The notes: generated by a model from the letters alone, not told the origin. 64,000 nucleotides of DNA from Oscillospiraceae bacterium (GCA_022793095.1 JAAWCD010000054.1:44664-108663), one strand, 5' to 3'; counted from the stretch's first letter, positions 41,444 through 50,520 are shown. Translations and numbers: made by a program.

Positions 41444-42496
41444 ATGAAACAATACTGGTATCTCTTTTTGACCGCCCTCTGCCTCACGGCGCTGACCGCC
41501 TGCGGCGGCGGAAACGACGGCGGCGCAGTGGTGAACGTCTACAACTGGGGCGAGTATATCGACGAGTCCATCTTTGAGGACTTCACCGCCGAAACCGGCA
41601 TCAAGGTCAACTATCAGACCTACGACTCCAACGAGGCCATGTACGGCAAGCTGGTTGGGGGCGCGGGGGGCTACGACGTGATTATCCCCTCGGACTATAT
41701 GATCGGCCAGATGATCGAGGAGGACATGCTGGAACCCCTCAACTTTGACAATATTCCCAACTTCGCCGACGTGGACCCGGCCCTCCTCAACCCGGAATAT
41801 GACCCGGAAAACCGCTATTCCGTGCCCTATATGTTCGGCATCCTGGGCATCATCTATAACACGGCCCTGGTGGAGGAGGGGGAGGACATGGAGACCTGGG
41901 ATGTGCTCTGGAATCCGAAGTACGCCCAGGACATTCTGATGTTCGACAACTCCAGGGACGCCATCGGCATTGCCCTGAAAAAGCTGGGGTACTCCTACAA
42001 CACCACCGACGAGGCGCAAATCATCGAGGCGGCGGACCTTCTTCTGGAACAGAAGCCCCTGCTGCAGGGCTACTTCATGGACAAGATTTTCGAGAAGATG
42101 GAGGGCGCCAACGCCGCCATTGGGGTGTACTACTACGGGGACTACCTGACCATGGCGGAGAACAATCCGGACCTGGCCTTCGCCCTGCCCAGGGAGGGGA
42201 CCAACCGGTATGTGGACGCCATGTGCATTCCCAAGGGAGCGGAGCACAAGGAGAACGCAGAGGCCTTCATCAATTTCATGTGCTCCACAGAAACCAGCGT
42301 GAGGAACACCGAGGAGACCTGGTATTCCTCCCCCATCCTGTCAGCACGGGCAGAGCTGGACCCGGAGGTTTCCGGGGACCCCTTTGCCTATCCAGACCAG
42401 GCGTTTATGGATGAACAGTGCGAAACCTACGCCTGCCTGCCCGCGGACATCCGGACGCTCTACAACAATCAGTGGATTCGCCTGCTGAACGGATGA
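41444..42496 (+). CDS. potD: Spermidine/putrescine-binding lipoprotein PotD
   Basis: A 350-residue binding protein. The signal peptide MKQYWYLFLTALCLTAL ends in lipobox LTAC (Cys at about 20). The mature protein begins VVNVYNWGEYIDESI and includes GGYDVIIPSDYMI and YSVPYMFGILGIIYN, all characteristic of PotD. The ATG at 41444 is preferred over the one at 41438 because the GGGGGG ribosome site would be too close to the latter. Last gene of the operon, followed by a strong terminator. Confidence 0.94.
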   Translation: MKQYWYLFLTALCLTALTACGGGNDGGAVVNVYNWGEYIDESIFEDFTAETGIKVNYQTYDSNEAMYGKLVGGAGGYDVIIPSDYMIGQMIEEDMLEPLNFDNIPNFADVDPALLNPEYDPENRYSVPYMFGILGIIYNTALVEEGEDMETWDVLWNPKYAQDILMFDNSRDAIGIALKKLGYSYNTTDEAQIIEAADLLLEQKPLLQGYFMDKIFEKMEGANAAIGVYYYGDYLTMAENNPDLAFALPREGTNRYVDAMCIPKGAEHKENAEAFINFMCSTETSVRNTEETWYSSPILSARAELDPEVSGDPFAYPDQAFMDEQCETYACLPADIRTLYNNQWIRLLNG

Positions 42497-42512
42497 CACT
42501 TCCCCGAAGCGC

Positions 42513-42552
42513 AAGCCGGAAAACCTGTTTGCTCAGGTTTTCCGGCTTGTTT
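42513..42552 (+). terminator. Rho-independent terminator after potD
   Basis: AAGCCGGAAAACCTG, loop TTTGCT, CAGGTTTTCCGGCTT: a 15-bp perfect stem, followed by GTTTTCC. Confidence 0.9.
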
Positions 42553-42589
42553 TCCCCCAAAAGAGCGATGAAAAAGCCAACTCAGTGTC

Positions 42590-42618
42590 TTTACACGGAG
42601 CTCAAAATTTGGTATACT
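42590..42618 (+). promoter_or_regulatory. Sigma-A promoter of the yicC operon
   Basis: TTTACA at 42590-42595 and TATACT at 42613-42618 with a 17-bp spacer. The expected start site falls at the first bases of the family B element that follows. Confidence 0.8.
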
Positions 42619-42621
42619 ATC

Positions 42622-42791
42622 TTAAAGGAACCACTGATTTAATCCACGCGCACGTCTTGACGGCGAAATTTCCGCCTGGACTTCGTGAAAAAAGTTTGAA
42701 ATCCGTCAGGATTCCTGCGCTTTTTGTCACTTGTCAGACAAAAATTTCGCTCGCCAATCCGCACACGCCGATTAAATCAGCGGTTCCTTAA
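42622..42791. repeat. Family B inverted-repeat element in the yicC leader
   Basis: About 170 bp with ends GGAACCACTGATTTAATC and GATTAAATCAGCGGTTCC, a near-perfect terminal inverted repeat that differs from the other copies. The core, read on the minus strand, is GCGCAGGAATCCTGACGGAT. It fills most of the space between the yicC promoter and gene. Confidence 0.92.
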
Positions 42792-42831
42792 TCAAACGAT
42801 GTTTCTAAGAAACCACAACCTGAAACAGAAA

Positions 42832-42876
42832 GCGCTTCAAGTTCCTTTTGCTTCTGTTCCGTTCAAGGAAAAGAAG
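42832..42876. repeat. Family A intergenic repeat, half unit, before yicC
   Basis: GCTTCAAGTTCCTTTTGC and hairpin CTTCTGTTCCGTTCAAGG with AAAAGAAG, an imperfect stem. It ends about 20 bases before the TTG start of yicC. Confidence 0.8.
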
Positions 42877-42899
42877 GAATAACAAGGGAGGGGTCCCCT

Positions 42900-43778
42900 T
42901 TGAGTAAGAGTATGACCGGCTACGGCCGGGGAGAGGCTGTGCTGAACGGCCGGTCTTTCGTGGTGGAGGTCCGTTCGGTCAACAACCGCTACCTGGACTG
43001 CAATGTGAAGTGCCCCCGGGAGTTCCTCTTCGTGGAGGACCAAGTGAAAAAGCGGGTCCAGTCCGCCACCACACGGGGCAAGGTGGACGTGTTTATCACC
43101 GTGGACAGCTCCAAGGCCGAGGGCGTGCGGGTCACGGTCAACCAGCCCCTGGCGGAGAGCTACCGGGCGGCGCTCCAGGTTCTGGCCAGCTCCTATCAGC
43201 TGCGGGACGACGTTTCCGTCTCCCTGCTATCCCGGTTCCCAGAGGTCCTGCAAGTGGAAAAGGCCGCCGACGGCCTGGACGCCCTGGGAGCGGACCTCTG
43301 CTCTGTGGTGGACCTGGCGCTGGAGCGCTACAACGACATGCGTACCCGTGAGGGGGAGCGGCTGGCCAGCGATATCCGGTCCAAGCTGGACACCCTGGAG
43401 AACTATGTCTCCCAGGTGGAGGCCCGGTCCCCTCAGACCGTGGCGGAATACCGGGCCCGTTTGCTGGCAAAAATGGAAGAGCTGCTGGCAAACACCCAAA
43501 TCGACGAGAGCCGCATCCTGACCGAGGCGGCCCTGTTCGCGGACAAGGTGGCGGTGGACGAGGAGACCGTGCGGCTGCGGAGCCACTTCGCGCAGGCCCG
43601 GGAAATGATCTCCGGGGGCCAGCCGGTGGGCCGGAAGCTGGACTTCCTGGTCCAGGAGATCAACCGGGAGACCAACACCATCTGCTCCAAGGGCAGCGAT
43701 CTGGAAATTGCCCGGCTGGGTGTGGAAATGAAGTCCGAAATCGAGAAGATTCGGGAGCAAATCCAAAATCTCGAATGA
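42900..43778 (+). CDS. yicC: YicC-family endoribonuclease-like protein
   Basis: A 292-residue protein of the YicC/YloC family, reported as an endoribonuclease in E. coli and B. subtilis. The N-terminus MSKSMTGYGRGE and the C-terminal GRKLDFLVQEINRETNTICSK are the family signatures. The central region is predicted helical. Start: TTG at 42900 behind GGGAGGGG; the next Met, in SMTGYG, lies within the conserved opening. It opens the yicC-remA-gmk-rpoZ run, the same order as in B. subtilis. Confidence 0.94.
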   Translation: MSKSMTGYGRGEAVLNGRSFVVEVRSVNNRYLDCNVKCPREFLFVEDQVKKRVQSATTRGKVDVFITVDSSKAEGVRVTVNQPLAESYRAALQVLASSYQLRDDVSVSLLSRFPEVLQVEKAADGLDALGADLCSVVDLALERYNDMRTREGERLASDIRSKLDTLENYVSQVEARSPQTVAEYRARLLAKMEELLANTQIDESRILTEAALFADKVAVDEETVRLRSHFAQAREMISGGQPVGRKLDFLVQEINRETNTICSKGSDLEIARLGVEMKSEIEKIREQIQNLE

Positions 43779-43802
43779 CAAAAGAGAAAGAGGGGAACGC
43801 CC

Positions 43803-44069
43803 GTGAAGCTGCTGAACATCGGCTTTGGCAATATGGTCTCCGCCGACCGGCTCGTCGCCATTGTCAGTCCGGAGTCCGCGCCCATCAAGCGCGTTATCCA
43901 GGAGGGGCGGGACCGGGGCATGCTGATTGACGCCACCTACGGCCGCCGCACCCGCGCTGTCATCATCATGGACAGCGACCATGTGATTCTTTCCGCAATT
44001 CAGCCGGAGACCGTGGCAAACCGGCTCAACGACCGGGAGGACGGCGGCGGAGAGGAGGATGACGGATGA
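43803..44069 (+). CDS. remA: Extracellular matrix regulator RemA-like protein (DUF370)
   Basis: An 88-residue DNA-binding protein. In B. subtilis RemA activates matrix and osmoprotection operons. The opening [29 protein letters not shown] and the [29 protein letters not shown] core are nearly invariant in the family, here split into shorter recognisable blocks. The acidic tail [11 protein letters not shown] is lineage-specific. Its start follows AGGGGAACGCCC and its stop overlaps the gmk start (ATGA). Confidence 0.94.
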   Translation: MKLLNIGFGNMVSADRLVAIVSPESAPIKRVIQEGRDRGMLIDATYGRRTRAVIIMDSDHVILSAIQPETVANRLNDREDGGGEEDDG

Positions 44070-44674
44070 ACCGAAGCAGGCGCAAGGGGGAATTGATTGT
44101 GCTGTCCGGCCCCTCCGGGGTGGGGAAGAGCACGGTGATTTCCGAGCTGATGGGCTCCCGGGGCAACCTGTACTTTTCCGTTTCCTTCACCACCCGCGCC
44201 CCGCGGGTGGGCGAGGCGGACGGCGTGAACTACAACTTTGTGGACCGGGCGGAATTCGAGCGGATGATCGCCGCCGGGGAGCTGCTGGAGTACGCCGAAT
44301 ATGTGGGCAACTACTATGGTACATCCCTGAAGCTGATCCAGGACAAAATAGAGGAGGGCATCGACGTGCTGCTGGACATTGAGGTCCAGGGCGCGGCCAA
44401 GGTCCGGGCCCGGTGCCCGGAAGCGGTGCTTATCTTCATCATTCCCCCCTCCTTTGAGGAGCTGTCCCGCCGGCTGCACAGCCGGGCCACGGACCCGGAG
44501 GATGTGATTCAGGGCCGGCTGCAAAAGGCCCATGACGAGTACCGGGAAATCGTCACCTACGACTATCTGGTGGTCAACGACACCGTTTCCAACGCTGCGG
44601 CGGAGATTGTGTCCATTCTGACGGCAGAGAGCTGCCGCGCCAAAAAGCGAATCAATATGATCGAAGGGATTTGA
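44066..44674 (+). CDS. gmk: Guanylate kinase
   Basis: A 202-residue enzyme converting GMP to GDP with ATP. P-loop GPSGVGKST (about residues 13-21), the GMP-binding [17 protein letters not shown] block, the [13 protein letters not shown] stretch and IFIIPPS are all in order. A short basic N-terminus precedes the P-loop. Length is normal. It lies between remA and rpoZ, as in most Firmicutes, where guanine nucleotide supply and RNA polymerase assembly are co-expressed. Confidence 0.97.
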   Translation: MNRSRRKGELIVLSGPSGVGKSTVISELMGSRGNLYFSVSFTTRAPRVGEADGVNYNFVDRAEFERMIAAGELLEYAEYVGNYYGTSLKLIQDKIEEGIDVLLDIEVQGAAKVRARCPEAVLIFIIPPSFEELSRRLHSRATDPEDVIQGRLQKAHDEYREIVTYDYLVVNDTVSNAAAEIVSILTAESCRAKKRINMIEGI

Positions 44675-44680
44675 TGACTT

Positions 44681-44881
44681 ATGCTGCTTTACCCCGCTAT
44701 GGGCGACCTGCTGAAAAACGTGAACAGCCGTTACCTGCTGGTGAATGTGGTGGCCAAACGGGCCCGTGAAATTGCCAGCGACGCGGAAGAGAATAACATT
44801 CCTCTGGATGAGAAGCCGGTCAGTATGGCTATTTGGGAAGTGGCGGACGGCAAGCTGACTGCCGGGGAGTCCCAGGAATAA
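44681..44881 (+). CDS. rpoZ: DNA-directed RNA polymerase omega subunit
   Basis: A 66-residue small subunit that helps fold and assemble beta-prime. LLKNVNSRYLLVNVVAKRAREIA is the family core (here quoted in two overlapping parts: NSRYLLVNVVAKRAREIA). PLDEKPVSMAIWEVADG is the conserved C-terminal block. It begins 6 bases after gmk. In many relatives coaBC follows; here a terminator and repeats follow instead. Confidence 0.94.
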   Translation: MLLYPAMGDLLKNVNSRYLLVNVVAKRAREIASDAEENNIPLDEKPVSMAIWEVADGKLTAGESQE

Positions 44882-44884
44882 CCG

Positions 44885-44928
44885 AAAAAAGGCAAGAGGC
44901 GGACGGTTGCGGCTGCCCCTTGCCTTTT
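44885..44928 (+). terminator. Terminator after rpoZ
   Basis: AAAAGGCAAG and CTTGCCTTTT enclose a GC-rich inner hairpin (GGC...GCC type). It ends the yicC-remA-gmk-rpoZ unit. Confidence 0.8.
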
Positions 44929-44948
44929 GGCGCTGCATGCGGCCTCTT

Positions 44949-45000
44949 GGTTCTTTTTCTTGGAAGAAAAAGAACCAAAAAGAACTTCAAGCCGCGCTTG
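44949..45000. repeat. Family A repeat, left half, upstream of priA
   Basis: Hairpin GGTTCTTTTTCTTGGAAG with AAAAAGAACC, then AAAAAGAACTTCAAGC. It is separated from its matching right half (45151-45204) by an inserted inverted repeat. Confidence 0.85.
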
Positions 45001-45021
45001 TTCGTCAGTCACCGCAACCCT

Positions 45022-45122
45022 GTAGGGTCCGATGACCTCATCGGGCCGGCGGTACAGGCTTCTGTTTTGCTGGAGCCAATGCGAAAACAGAGGAACGGCC
45101 CGATGGGGTCATCGGGCCCTAC
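45022..45122. repeat. Inverted-repeat element inside a split family A unit
   Basis: GTAGGGTCCGATGACCTCAT... at the left and, inverted, CGATGGGGTCATCGGGCCCTAC at the right (each arm quoted in part), with an inner hairpin TCTGTTTTGC/GCGAAAACAGA. It is flanked by two copies of ACTTCAAGCCGCGCTT, about 136 bases apart. A half copy lies at 7197. Confidence 0.8.
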
Positions 45123-45150
45123 TTCAAGCCGCGCTTTTTTGCCAGTCTTA

Positions 45151-45204
45151 CAGTAGAATCAGCTTGAAGTTTCTTTTGCTTCTTTTCTTTTTAAAGAAAA
45201 GAAG
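45151..45204. repeat. Family A repeat, right half, before priA
   Basis: TAGAATCAGCTTGAAG, TTTCTTTTGC and hairpin CTTCTTTTCTTTTTAAAG with AAAAGAAG. The usual TTTCAAG centre has become TTTTTAAAG. Confidence 0.85.
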
Positions 45205-45237
45205 GAACAACAGCCGGAGAAGGGAGGAGGTCAAGGC

Positions 45238-47700
45238 GTGGAGGAATGTCTGATGGCCAGCGTGGCGGTGTCCGCCGCCACCTACGCCATTGACCGGCCC
45301 TACTCCTACCGGGTCCCGGAGGGGCTGAGTCCCCGCATCCGGACCGGCCTGCGGGTCATGGTCCCCTTCGGCCGGGGCAACCGGCGGGTGGAGGGGGTGG
45401 TTCTGGCCCTCAAACGGGAGCCCCTTCAGCCCAATCGGAAGGCTGTCGCCGCCCTGCTGGATGAGGAGCCAGTCATCAGCCCGGAGGGCGTCAAGCTGGC
45501 CCTCTGGATGCGGGAGCGGTACTTCTGCACCGTCTACGACGCGGTCAAGGCCATGCTGCCCGCCGGACTCTACTTCTCCCTGAAGGACAGCTGCCGCCTG
45601 GCTGAGGGGGTGGACTGGGAACAGGCCTATGAGACCGCCGGCCAGTCCGCCCACGCCCGCCGGGTTCTGGACCTCATCCGGGCCGGCCAAAATGAAATCG
45701 GCCTGCTGCGGGACGCCTTCGGGGAATCTGACCCGGGTCCCGCCCTGAAGGCCCTGCGGGACAAGGGCGTCCTTGTGCTGGAAACCAGCGTTTCCCGTGG
45801 CGTGGGAGACAAAACCGAGCCCCTGGTGTCTCTGGCAATCGACCCGGAAGAGGCTCTGGCCCAGCTTTCCGCCACCCGGCGCAGGTCGCCCCTGCGGTAC
45901 AGCGTGGCGGAGCTCCTCTCCGCCGTGGGCCGGGCCACGGTGAAGGAAATCTGTTACTTCACCGGCGCGTCCCAAAAGACGCTGAAGGATATGGAGAAAA
46001 AGGGACTCCTCACCTTCGAGGCCCAGGAGGTCTTCCGCCGCCCGGAAATGGCGGAGGTGGAGCGGGGGGCGCCCCCTGTCCTCAATGAGGAGCAGCAGGC
46101 CGCCTGTGACAGGCTGACCGGCCTGTGCGGGACCGGAAAGCCCGCCTGCGCCCTGCTGTACGGGGTCACCGGCAGCGGCAAAACCCAAGTGTACATCCAG
46201 CTCATCCGGCATGTCCTGTCTCAGGGCCGGACCGCCCTGGTGCTGGTGCCGGAAATCGCCCTGACGCCTCAGCTGCTGCGGGTCTTCGCCGCCCAGTTCG
46301 GGGACGCCATCGCGGTGCTGCACAGCTCTCTGTCCGCCGGTGAGCGGTACGACGAGTGGAAGCGGGCCCGGAACGGGTCCGCCAAGGTGGTCATCGGCAC
46401 CCGGTCCGCCGTCTTCGCACCTCTGGACCGGCTGGGCCTGGTGGTGCTGGACGAGGAGCAGGAGGGGAGCTACAAATCGGAAAACGTCCCCCGGTATCAC
46501 GCCAGGGACGTGGCGAAATACCGGTGCGCCCAGGCCGGGGCCCTGCTGGTGCTGGGGTCGGCCACCCCTTCGGTGGAGACCATGTACCAGGCCCGGAGCG
46601 GCGTTTACCACCTCTGCACCATGACGCGGCGCTACAATGAGCGGGCGCTGCCCCAGGTGGTCCTGGCGGACCTGAAGGCGGAGCTGCGGGAGGGAAACGC
46701 CACCACCATCAGCGCCCCTCTGCGGGCGGAGCTGGAACAGAACCTCCGTCAGGGGGAGCAGAGCATCTTATTCATCAACCGGCGGGGCACAAGCCGGATG
46801 GTGGCCTGCGCCGGGTGCGGCGCGGCGCCCGAGTGTCCCCGCTGTACGGTCAAGCTGACCTATCACAAGGCCAACGGGCGGCTCATGTGCCACTACTGCG
46901 GCCACTCGGAGGCGCTGCCGAAGCGCTGCCCCGCCTGCGGCGGGCCCCTGTCCTTCTTCGGGGCGGGAACGCAGAAGGTGCAGGAGGAGCTGCGAAGCCT
47001 GTTTCCCCGGACGGAAGTGCTCCGGATGGACACGGACACGGTGACGGCAAAGCAGGGCCACGAGAAGCTGCTCACCCGCTTTGAGCAGGAGCGGGTCCCC
47101 ATTCTGGTGGGAACCCAGATGGTGGCCAAGGGGCTGGACTTTGAAAACGTGACCCTGGTGGGCGTCATCGACGCGGACCTGTCCCTCTATGTGGACGACT
47201 TCCGGGCCGGGGAGCGGACCTTTTCCCTGCTGACCCAGGTGGTGGGCCGGGCAGGGAGGGGGGCCAGGCGGGGCCGGGCGGTCATTCAGACCTGCACACC
47301 GGAAAACGATGTTATCCTCTGCGCGGCCAGACAGGATTACGGCCGGTTTTATGAGAGTGAAATTTACTCCCGGCAGCTGCGGGGCTTTCCGCCCTTCCGG
47401 GATTTGTATGTGCTCACCGCCTCCGGACTGGAGGAGGGAGCGGTCCTGCGCTGCTGCATGCGGCTGCGGGACGGGCTGGAGGTCTGGCGGAAACAGCCAG
47501 GATTTGAGACGGTGCAGATTTTGGGCCCGGCGGCGGCTGGGGTGGTCAAGGTCAATAACCGCTACCGCTACCGGCTGACGGTCTGCTGTGAGAACAAGCC
47601 CCCGGTGCGGGCCATGATCGCCCACTTGCTGCGGGCGGCCCACGAGGACAAGCACAACCGGGGTGTGTCGGTGTTCGCCGACCTGAACCCGCTGGATTGA
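45238..47700 (+). CDS. priA: Primosomal protein N' (replication restart helicase PriA)
   Basis: An 820-residue helicase that reloads the replicative helicase at stalled forks. It has an N-terminal 3'-end-binding domain (about residues 1-105), a winged-helix part, and the helicase core with Walker A GVTGSGKT (about 307-314) and DEEQ box VLDEEQEGSYK. A zinc-binding region has four CxxC pairs (CAGCGAAPECPRC, MCHYCGH, CPACGG), and motifs V-VI include TQMVAKGLDFENV and QVVGRAGRG. Start: GTG at 45238 with GGGAGGAGG upstream; ATG at 45253 is an alternative. Followed closely by def and fmt. Confidence 0.97.
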   Translation: MEECLMASVAVSAATYAIDRPYSYRVPEGLSPRIRTGLRVMVPFGRGNRRVEGVVLALKREPLQPNRKAVAALLDEEPVISPEGVKLALWMRERYFCTVYDAVKAMLPAGLYFSLKDSCRLAEGVDWEQAYETAGQSAHARRVLDLIRAGQNEIGLLRDAFGESDPGPALKALRDKGVLVLETSVSRGVGDKTEPLVSLAIDPEEALAQLSATRRRSPLRYSVAELLSAVGRATVKEICYFTGASQKTLKDMEKKGLLTFEAQEVFRRPEMAEVERGAPPVLNEEQQAACDRLTGLCGTGKPACALLYGVTGSGKTQVYIQLIRHVLSQGRTALVLVPEIALTPQLLRVFAAQFGDAIAVLHSSLSAGERYDEWKRARNGSAKVVIGTRSAVFAPLDRLGLVVLDEEQEGSYKSENVPRYHARDVAKYRCAQAGALLVLGSATPSVETMYQARSGVYHLCTMTRRYNERALPQVVLADLKAELREGNATTISAPLRAELEQNLRQGEQSILFINRRGTSRMVACAGCGAAPECPRCTVKLTYHKANGRLMCHYCGHSEALPKRCPACGGPLSFFGAGTQKVQEELRSLFPRTEVLRMDTDTVTAKQGHEKLLTRFEQERVPILVGTQMVAKGLDFENVTLVGVIDADLSLYVDDFRAGERTFSLLTQVVGRAGRGARRGRAVIQTCTPENDVILCAARQDYGRFYESEIYSRQLRGFPPFRDLYVLTASGLEEGAVLRCCMRLRDGLEVWRKQPGFETVQILGPAAAGVVKVNNRYRYRLTVCCENKPPVRAMIAHLLRAAHEDKHNRGVSVFADLNPLD

Positions 47701-47736
47701 GTTTTTTCGTTTTCTTGTAAAGGGAGGCAAATCATT

Positions 47737-48219
47737 ATGATAAGGGAAATTGTGACCCAGGGCGACGATGTGCTGGGAAAAAAGTGCCATGCGGTAACGA
47801 AATTTGACGCCAAGCTCCACGGACTGCTGGACGATATGACGGAAACCCTCCGGGAGGCCAACGGCGTGGGCCTGGCCGCGCCCCAGGTGGGAATTCTGCG
47901 CCGGGTGGTGCTGGTCATCAATGAGGAGGACCAGGTGATTGAGCTCATCAATCCGGAAATCGTTTCCGCGGAAGGGGAGCAGGAGGGCTGGGAAGGCTGT
48001 CTGTCCATTCCCGGCATGTACGGCTGGGTCAAGCGGCCCATGCGGGTCCGGGTCCGTGCTCAGGACCGGAACGGCAACACCTTTGAGGTGGAGGACGAGG
48101 GAATGACCGGCCGCTGCTTCTGCCACGAGCTGGAGCATCTGGACGGACACCTCTTTGACGAGCACTGTGACCGGCTTTACACCGTGGAGGAACTGAACCA
48201 GCTGGAGGACCAGGCGTGA
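47737..48219 (+). CDS. def: Peptide deformylase
   Basis: A 160-residue metalloenzyme that removes the formyl group from nascent proteins. The three motifs are present: GVGLAAPQVG (about residues 43-52), EGCLSIPG (about 87-94) and HELEHLDG (about 129-136), giving the Cys and two His metal ligands. The tail is short. Start ATG at 47737 after AAAGGGAGGC. Its stop overlaps the fmt start, so formylation and deformylation genes are coupled. Confidence 0.97.
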   Translation: MIREIVTQGDDVLGKKCHAVTKFDAKLHGLLDDMTETLREANGVGLAAPQVGILRRVVLVINEEDQVIELINPEIVSAEGEQEGWEGCLSIPGMYGWVKRPMRVRVRAQDRNGNTFEVEDEGMTGRCFCHELEHLDGHLFDEHCDRLYTVEELNQLEDQA

Positions 48220-49136
48220 TGCGGATTGTGTTTATGGGGACGCCCAGCTTTGCGGTCCCCTCCTTGGAACGGCTGATCGCGGACGGCCACGAGATCTGCG
48301 GCGTCTTCACCCAGCCGGACAAACCCCAAAACCGGGGCATGAAGCTGACCCCCAGCCCGGTGAAGAAGGCCGCTCTGGCCTGCGGGATCCCCGTCTTTCA
48401 GCCGGTTACTCTGAAAACCGGCGAGGTGCTGGAGCAGCTTCAGGCCCTGAAGCCCGACCTCATCGCGGTGGCCGCCTACGGCAAGCTTCTGCCTCAGAGT
48501 ATCTTAGATCTGCCCCGTCTGGGCTGTATCAACGTTCATTCGTCCCTCCTGCCAAAGTACCGGGGGGCCGCGCCCATCCATTGGGCCATCCTGAACGGCG
48601 AGGCGGAAACCGGCGTCACCATCATGCACATGGCGGCGGGCCTGGACACTGGGGACATGATTCTGTCCCAGTCCACCCCCATCGACCCGGACGAAACCGT
48701 GGAACAGCTCCACGACCGGCTGGCCCAGATTGGCGCTGGCCTGCTCAGCCAGGCGGTGGAGCAGCTGGAGGCCGGAACGGCCCGGCGGGTTCCCCAGGAC
48801 GGCAGCCTTTCCTGCTACGCGCCCATGCTCAGCCGGGAGCTGTCCCCGGTGGACTGGAGCAGGAGCGCCAGGGAGATTCACAACCAGGTCCGGGGCCTGA
48901 TTCCCTGGCCGGCCGCTGCCACAGAGCTGGGCGGGGTCAAATTCAAGCTGTTTTCCGTCTCGGAGACCGGCGAGGAAACCAAATTGCCGCCGGGCACGGT
49001 GATCCGGACGGACAAAAAGGGCATTTACACGGCCTGCGGCGACGGAAAAGTCCTTCGCATCGACGAATTGCAGGCTGAGGGCGGAAAGCGCATGGGCGCC
49101 GCGGATTACCTCCGGGGCCACCCTATGACCTTTTGA
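48216..49136 (+). CDS. fmt: Methionyl-tRNA formyltransferase
   Basis: A 306-residue enzyme that formylates initiator Met-tRNA. N-terminal formyltransferase fold with the catalytic region HSSLLPKYRGAAPIHWAI (Asn-His-Asp triad: NVHSS here, with the SLLPKYRG loop) and the GVTIMHMAAGLDTGDM block; the C-terminal OB-fold tRNA-binding domain starts at about residue 205. Opens with MRIVFMGTPSFAVPSL, the family signature. The ATG overlaps the def stop by four bases. Confidence 0.97.
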   Translation: MMRIVFMGTPSFAVPSLERLIADGHEICGVFTQPDKPQNRGMKLTPSPVKKAALACGIPVFQPVTLKTGEVLEQLQALKPDLIAVAAYGKLLPQSILDLPRLGCINVHSSLLPKYRGAAPIHWAILNGEAETGVTIMHMAAGLDTGDMILSQSTPIDPDETVEQLHDRLAQIGAGLLSQAVEQLEAGTARRVPQDGSLSCYAPMLSRELSPVDWSRSAREIHNQVRGLIPWPAAATELGGVKFKLFSVSETGEETKLPPGTVIRTDKKGIYTACGDGKVLRIDELQAEGGKRMGAADYLRGHPMTF

Positions 49137-49153
49137 CTGAAGGAGCTTCCATC

Positions 49154-50515
49154 ATGAATGGTAACAACCAGGCCCGGAGAAGGGCCGGCAGCGCACGGGA
49201 AGCGGCGCTGCTGTCCCTGGCCGCCTGCGAGACACAGGGGGCCTGGTCGGACGGCGTGCTCAAGCGGACCATCCGGGAGGCAGGGCTGGAGCCCAGGGAC
49301 GCGGGGCTTGCCACCCGCATCTGCTACGGCGTTCTGCAAAACCGGCTTCTGCTGGACTTCTGGCTGGCGCAATTCTGTACGGTAAAGCTGGAGAAGCTGG
49401 AACCCAAGGTTCGGACGAGTCTCCGGATGGGCCTCTACCAAATCGCGTTTCTGGACAAAATTCCGGCCAGCGCGGCGGTCAACGAGTCGGTCAGCCTGGC
49501 CCGGAAGCACAGCAAAAATCCCCGGTCCGCCGGACTGGTCAACGGAGTGCTCCGGGCTGCGGCCCGGGCGGAGGTCCTGCCCCAGCCCAAGGGGGAGAAT
49601 GAGCTGGAGCGGCTCAGCCTGGCTTACAGCCACCCCCTCTGGTTGGTTCAGGCCCTGGACCGGGCGCTGAATCACGAGGGGCTGGAGGCCCTGCTGAAGG
49701 CCCACAATGGAGAAGCGCCCACCACCGCTCAGGTGAACCCCCTCCGGGGGACGGCGGAAGCGGTGTTGGAGGAGCTGCAAGGGCAGGGAGTTCGGGCGGA
49801 GCCTCACCCCTGGCTGGAAAACTGCCTGCTGCTGAAGGGCACCGGCAGCTTGGAGCAGCTGCCTGCCTTCCGGGAGGGCCGCATCACCATTCAGGACAGC
49901 GGGGCCCGGCTGGCCGTGCTGGCCGCCGGTGTGGAACCGGGGATGGACCTGCTGGACTGCTGCGCCGCGCCCGGGGGGAAGTCCTTCGCCGCGGCGATGG
50001 ACATGGAAAATCAGGGGAGAATCACCGCCTGCGATATCCACCCCCACAAGCGGAAGCTTTTGGAGGAGGGCGCGGCACGGCTGGGGATTTCCATTTTGAA
50101 GGCGGAAATCCAGGACGGAAAAGAGTTCCGCCCTGAATGGGATGGCCGGTTTCAGCGGGTCATCGCGGACGTGCCCTGCTCCGGGCTGGGCATCATCCGG
50201 AAAAAACCGGACATCCGGTACAAGGAGCCGGACCCCCTGACCCGTCTGCCGGAGATTCAGGGGGCGATTCTGGACAATGTTTCCCGGTATGTTGCCCCGC
50301 AAGGTGTTTTGCTTTACGCCACCTGCACGGTGCTGGAGCGGGAGAATGAGGGCGTGGTCCGCCGGTTCCTGGAGTGTCATCCGGAATTCCGGCTGGAGGC
50401 GTTTGAGCTGCCCGGTCCGGCAGGACGGGTGGAGGCGGGTATGATTACCCTCTGGCCCCACATTCACGGCACGGATGGATTTTTTATCGCCCGGCTGCGG
50501 CGGACAACCAGGTAG
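49154..50515 (+). CDS. rsmB: 16S rRNA (cytosine(967)-C5)-methyltransferase RsmB
   Basis: A 453-residue protein with an N-terminal NusB-like RNA-binding domain (about residues 15-140) and a C-terminal Rossmann methyltransferase. The SAM site is DCCAAPGGKSFAAA (about 275-288). The two catalytic cysteines are in DVPCSGLG and YATCTV. The ATG at 49154 lies 8 bases after AAGGAG; a TTG seven codons upstream overlaps fmt and is less likely. It follows fmt as in B. subtilis and precedes rlmN. Confidence 0.95.
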   Translation: MNGNNQARRRAGSAREAALLSLAACETQGAWSDGVLKRTIREAGLEPRDAGLATRICYGVLQNRLLLDFWLAQFCTVKLEKLEPKVRTSLRMGLYQIAFLDKIPASAAVNESVSLARKHSKNPRSAGLVNGVLRAAARAEVLPQPKGENELERLSLAYSHPLWLVQALDRALNHEGLEALLKAHNGEAPTTAQVNPLRGTAEAVLEELQGQGVRAEPHPWLENCLLLKGTGSLEQLPAFREGRITIQDSGARLAVLAAGVEPGMDLLDCCAAPGGKSFAAAMDMENQGRITACDIHPHKRKLLEEGAARLGISILKAEIQDGKEFRPEWDGRFQRVIADVPCSGLGIIRKKPDIRYKEPDPLTRLPEIQGAILDNVSRYVAPQGVLLYATCTVLERENEGVVRRFLECHPEFRLEAFELPGPAGRVEAGMITLWPHIHGTDGFFIARLRRTTR

Positions 50516-50520
50516 CAGAG

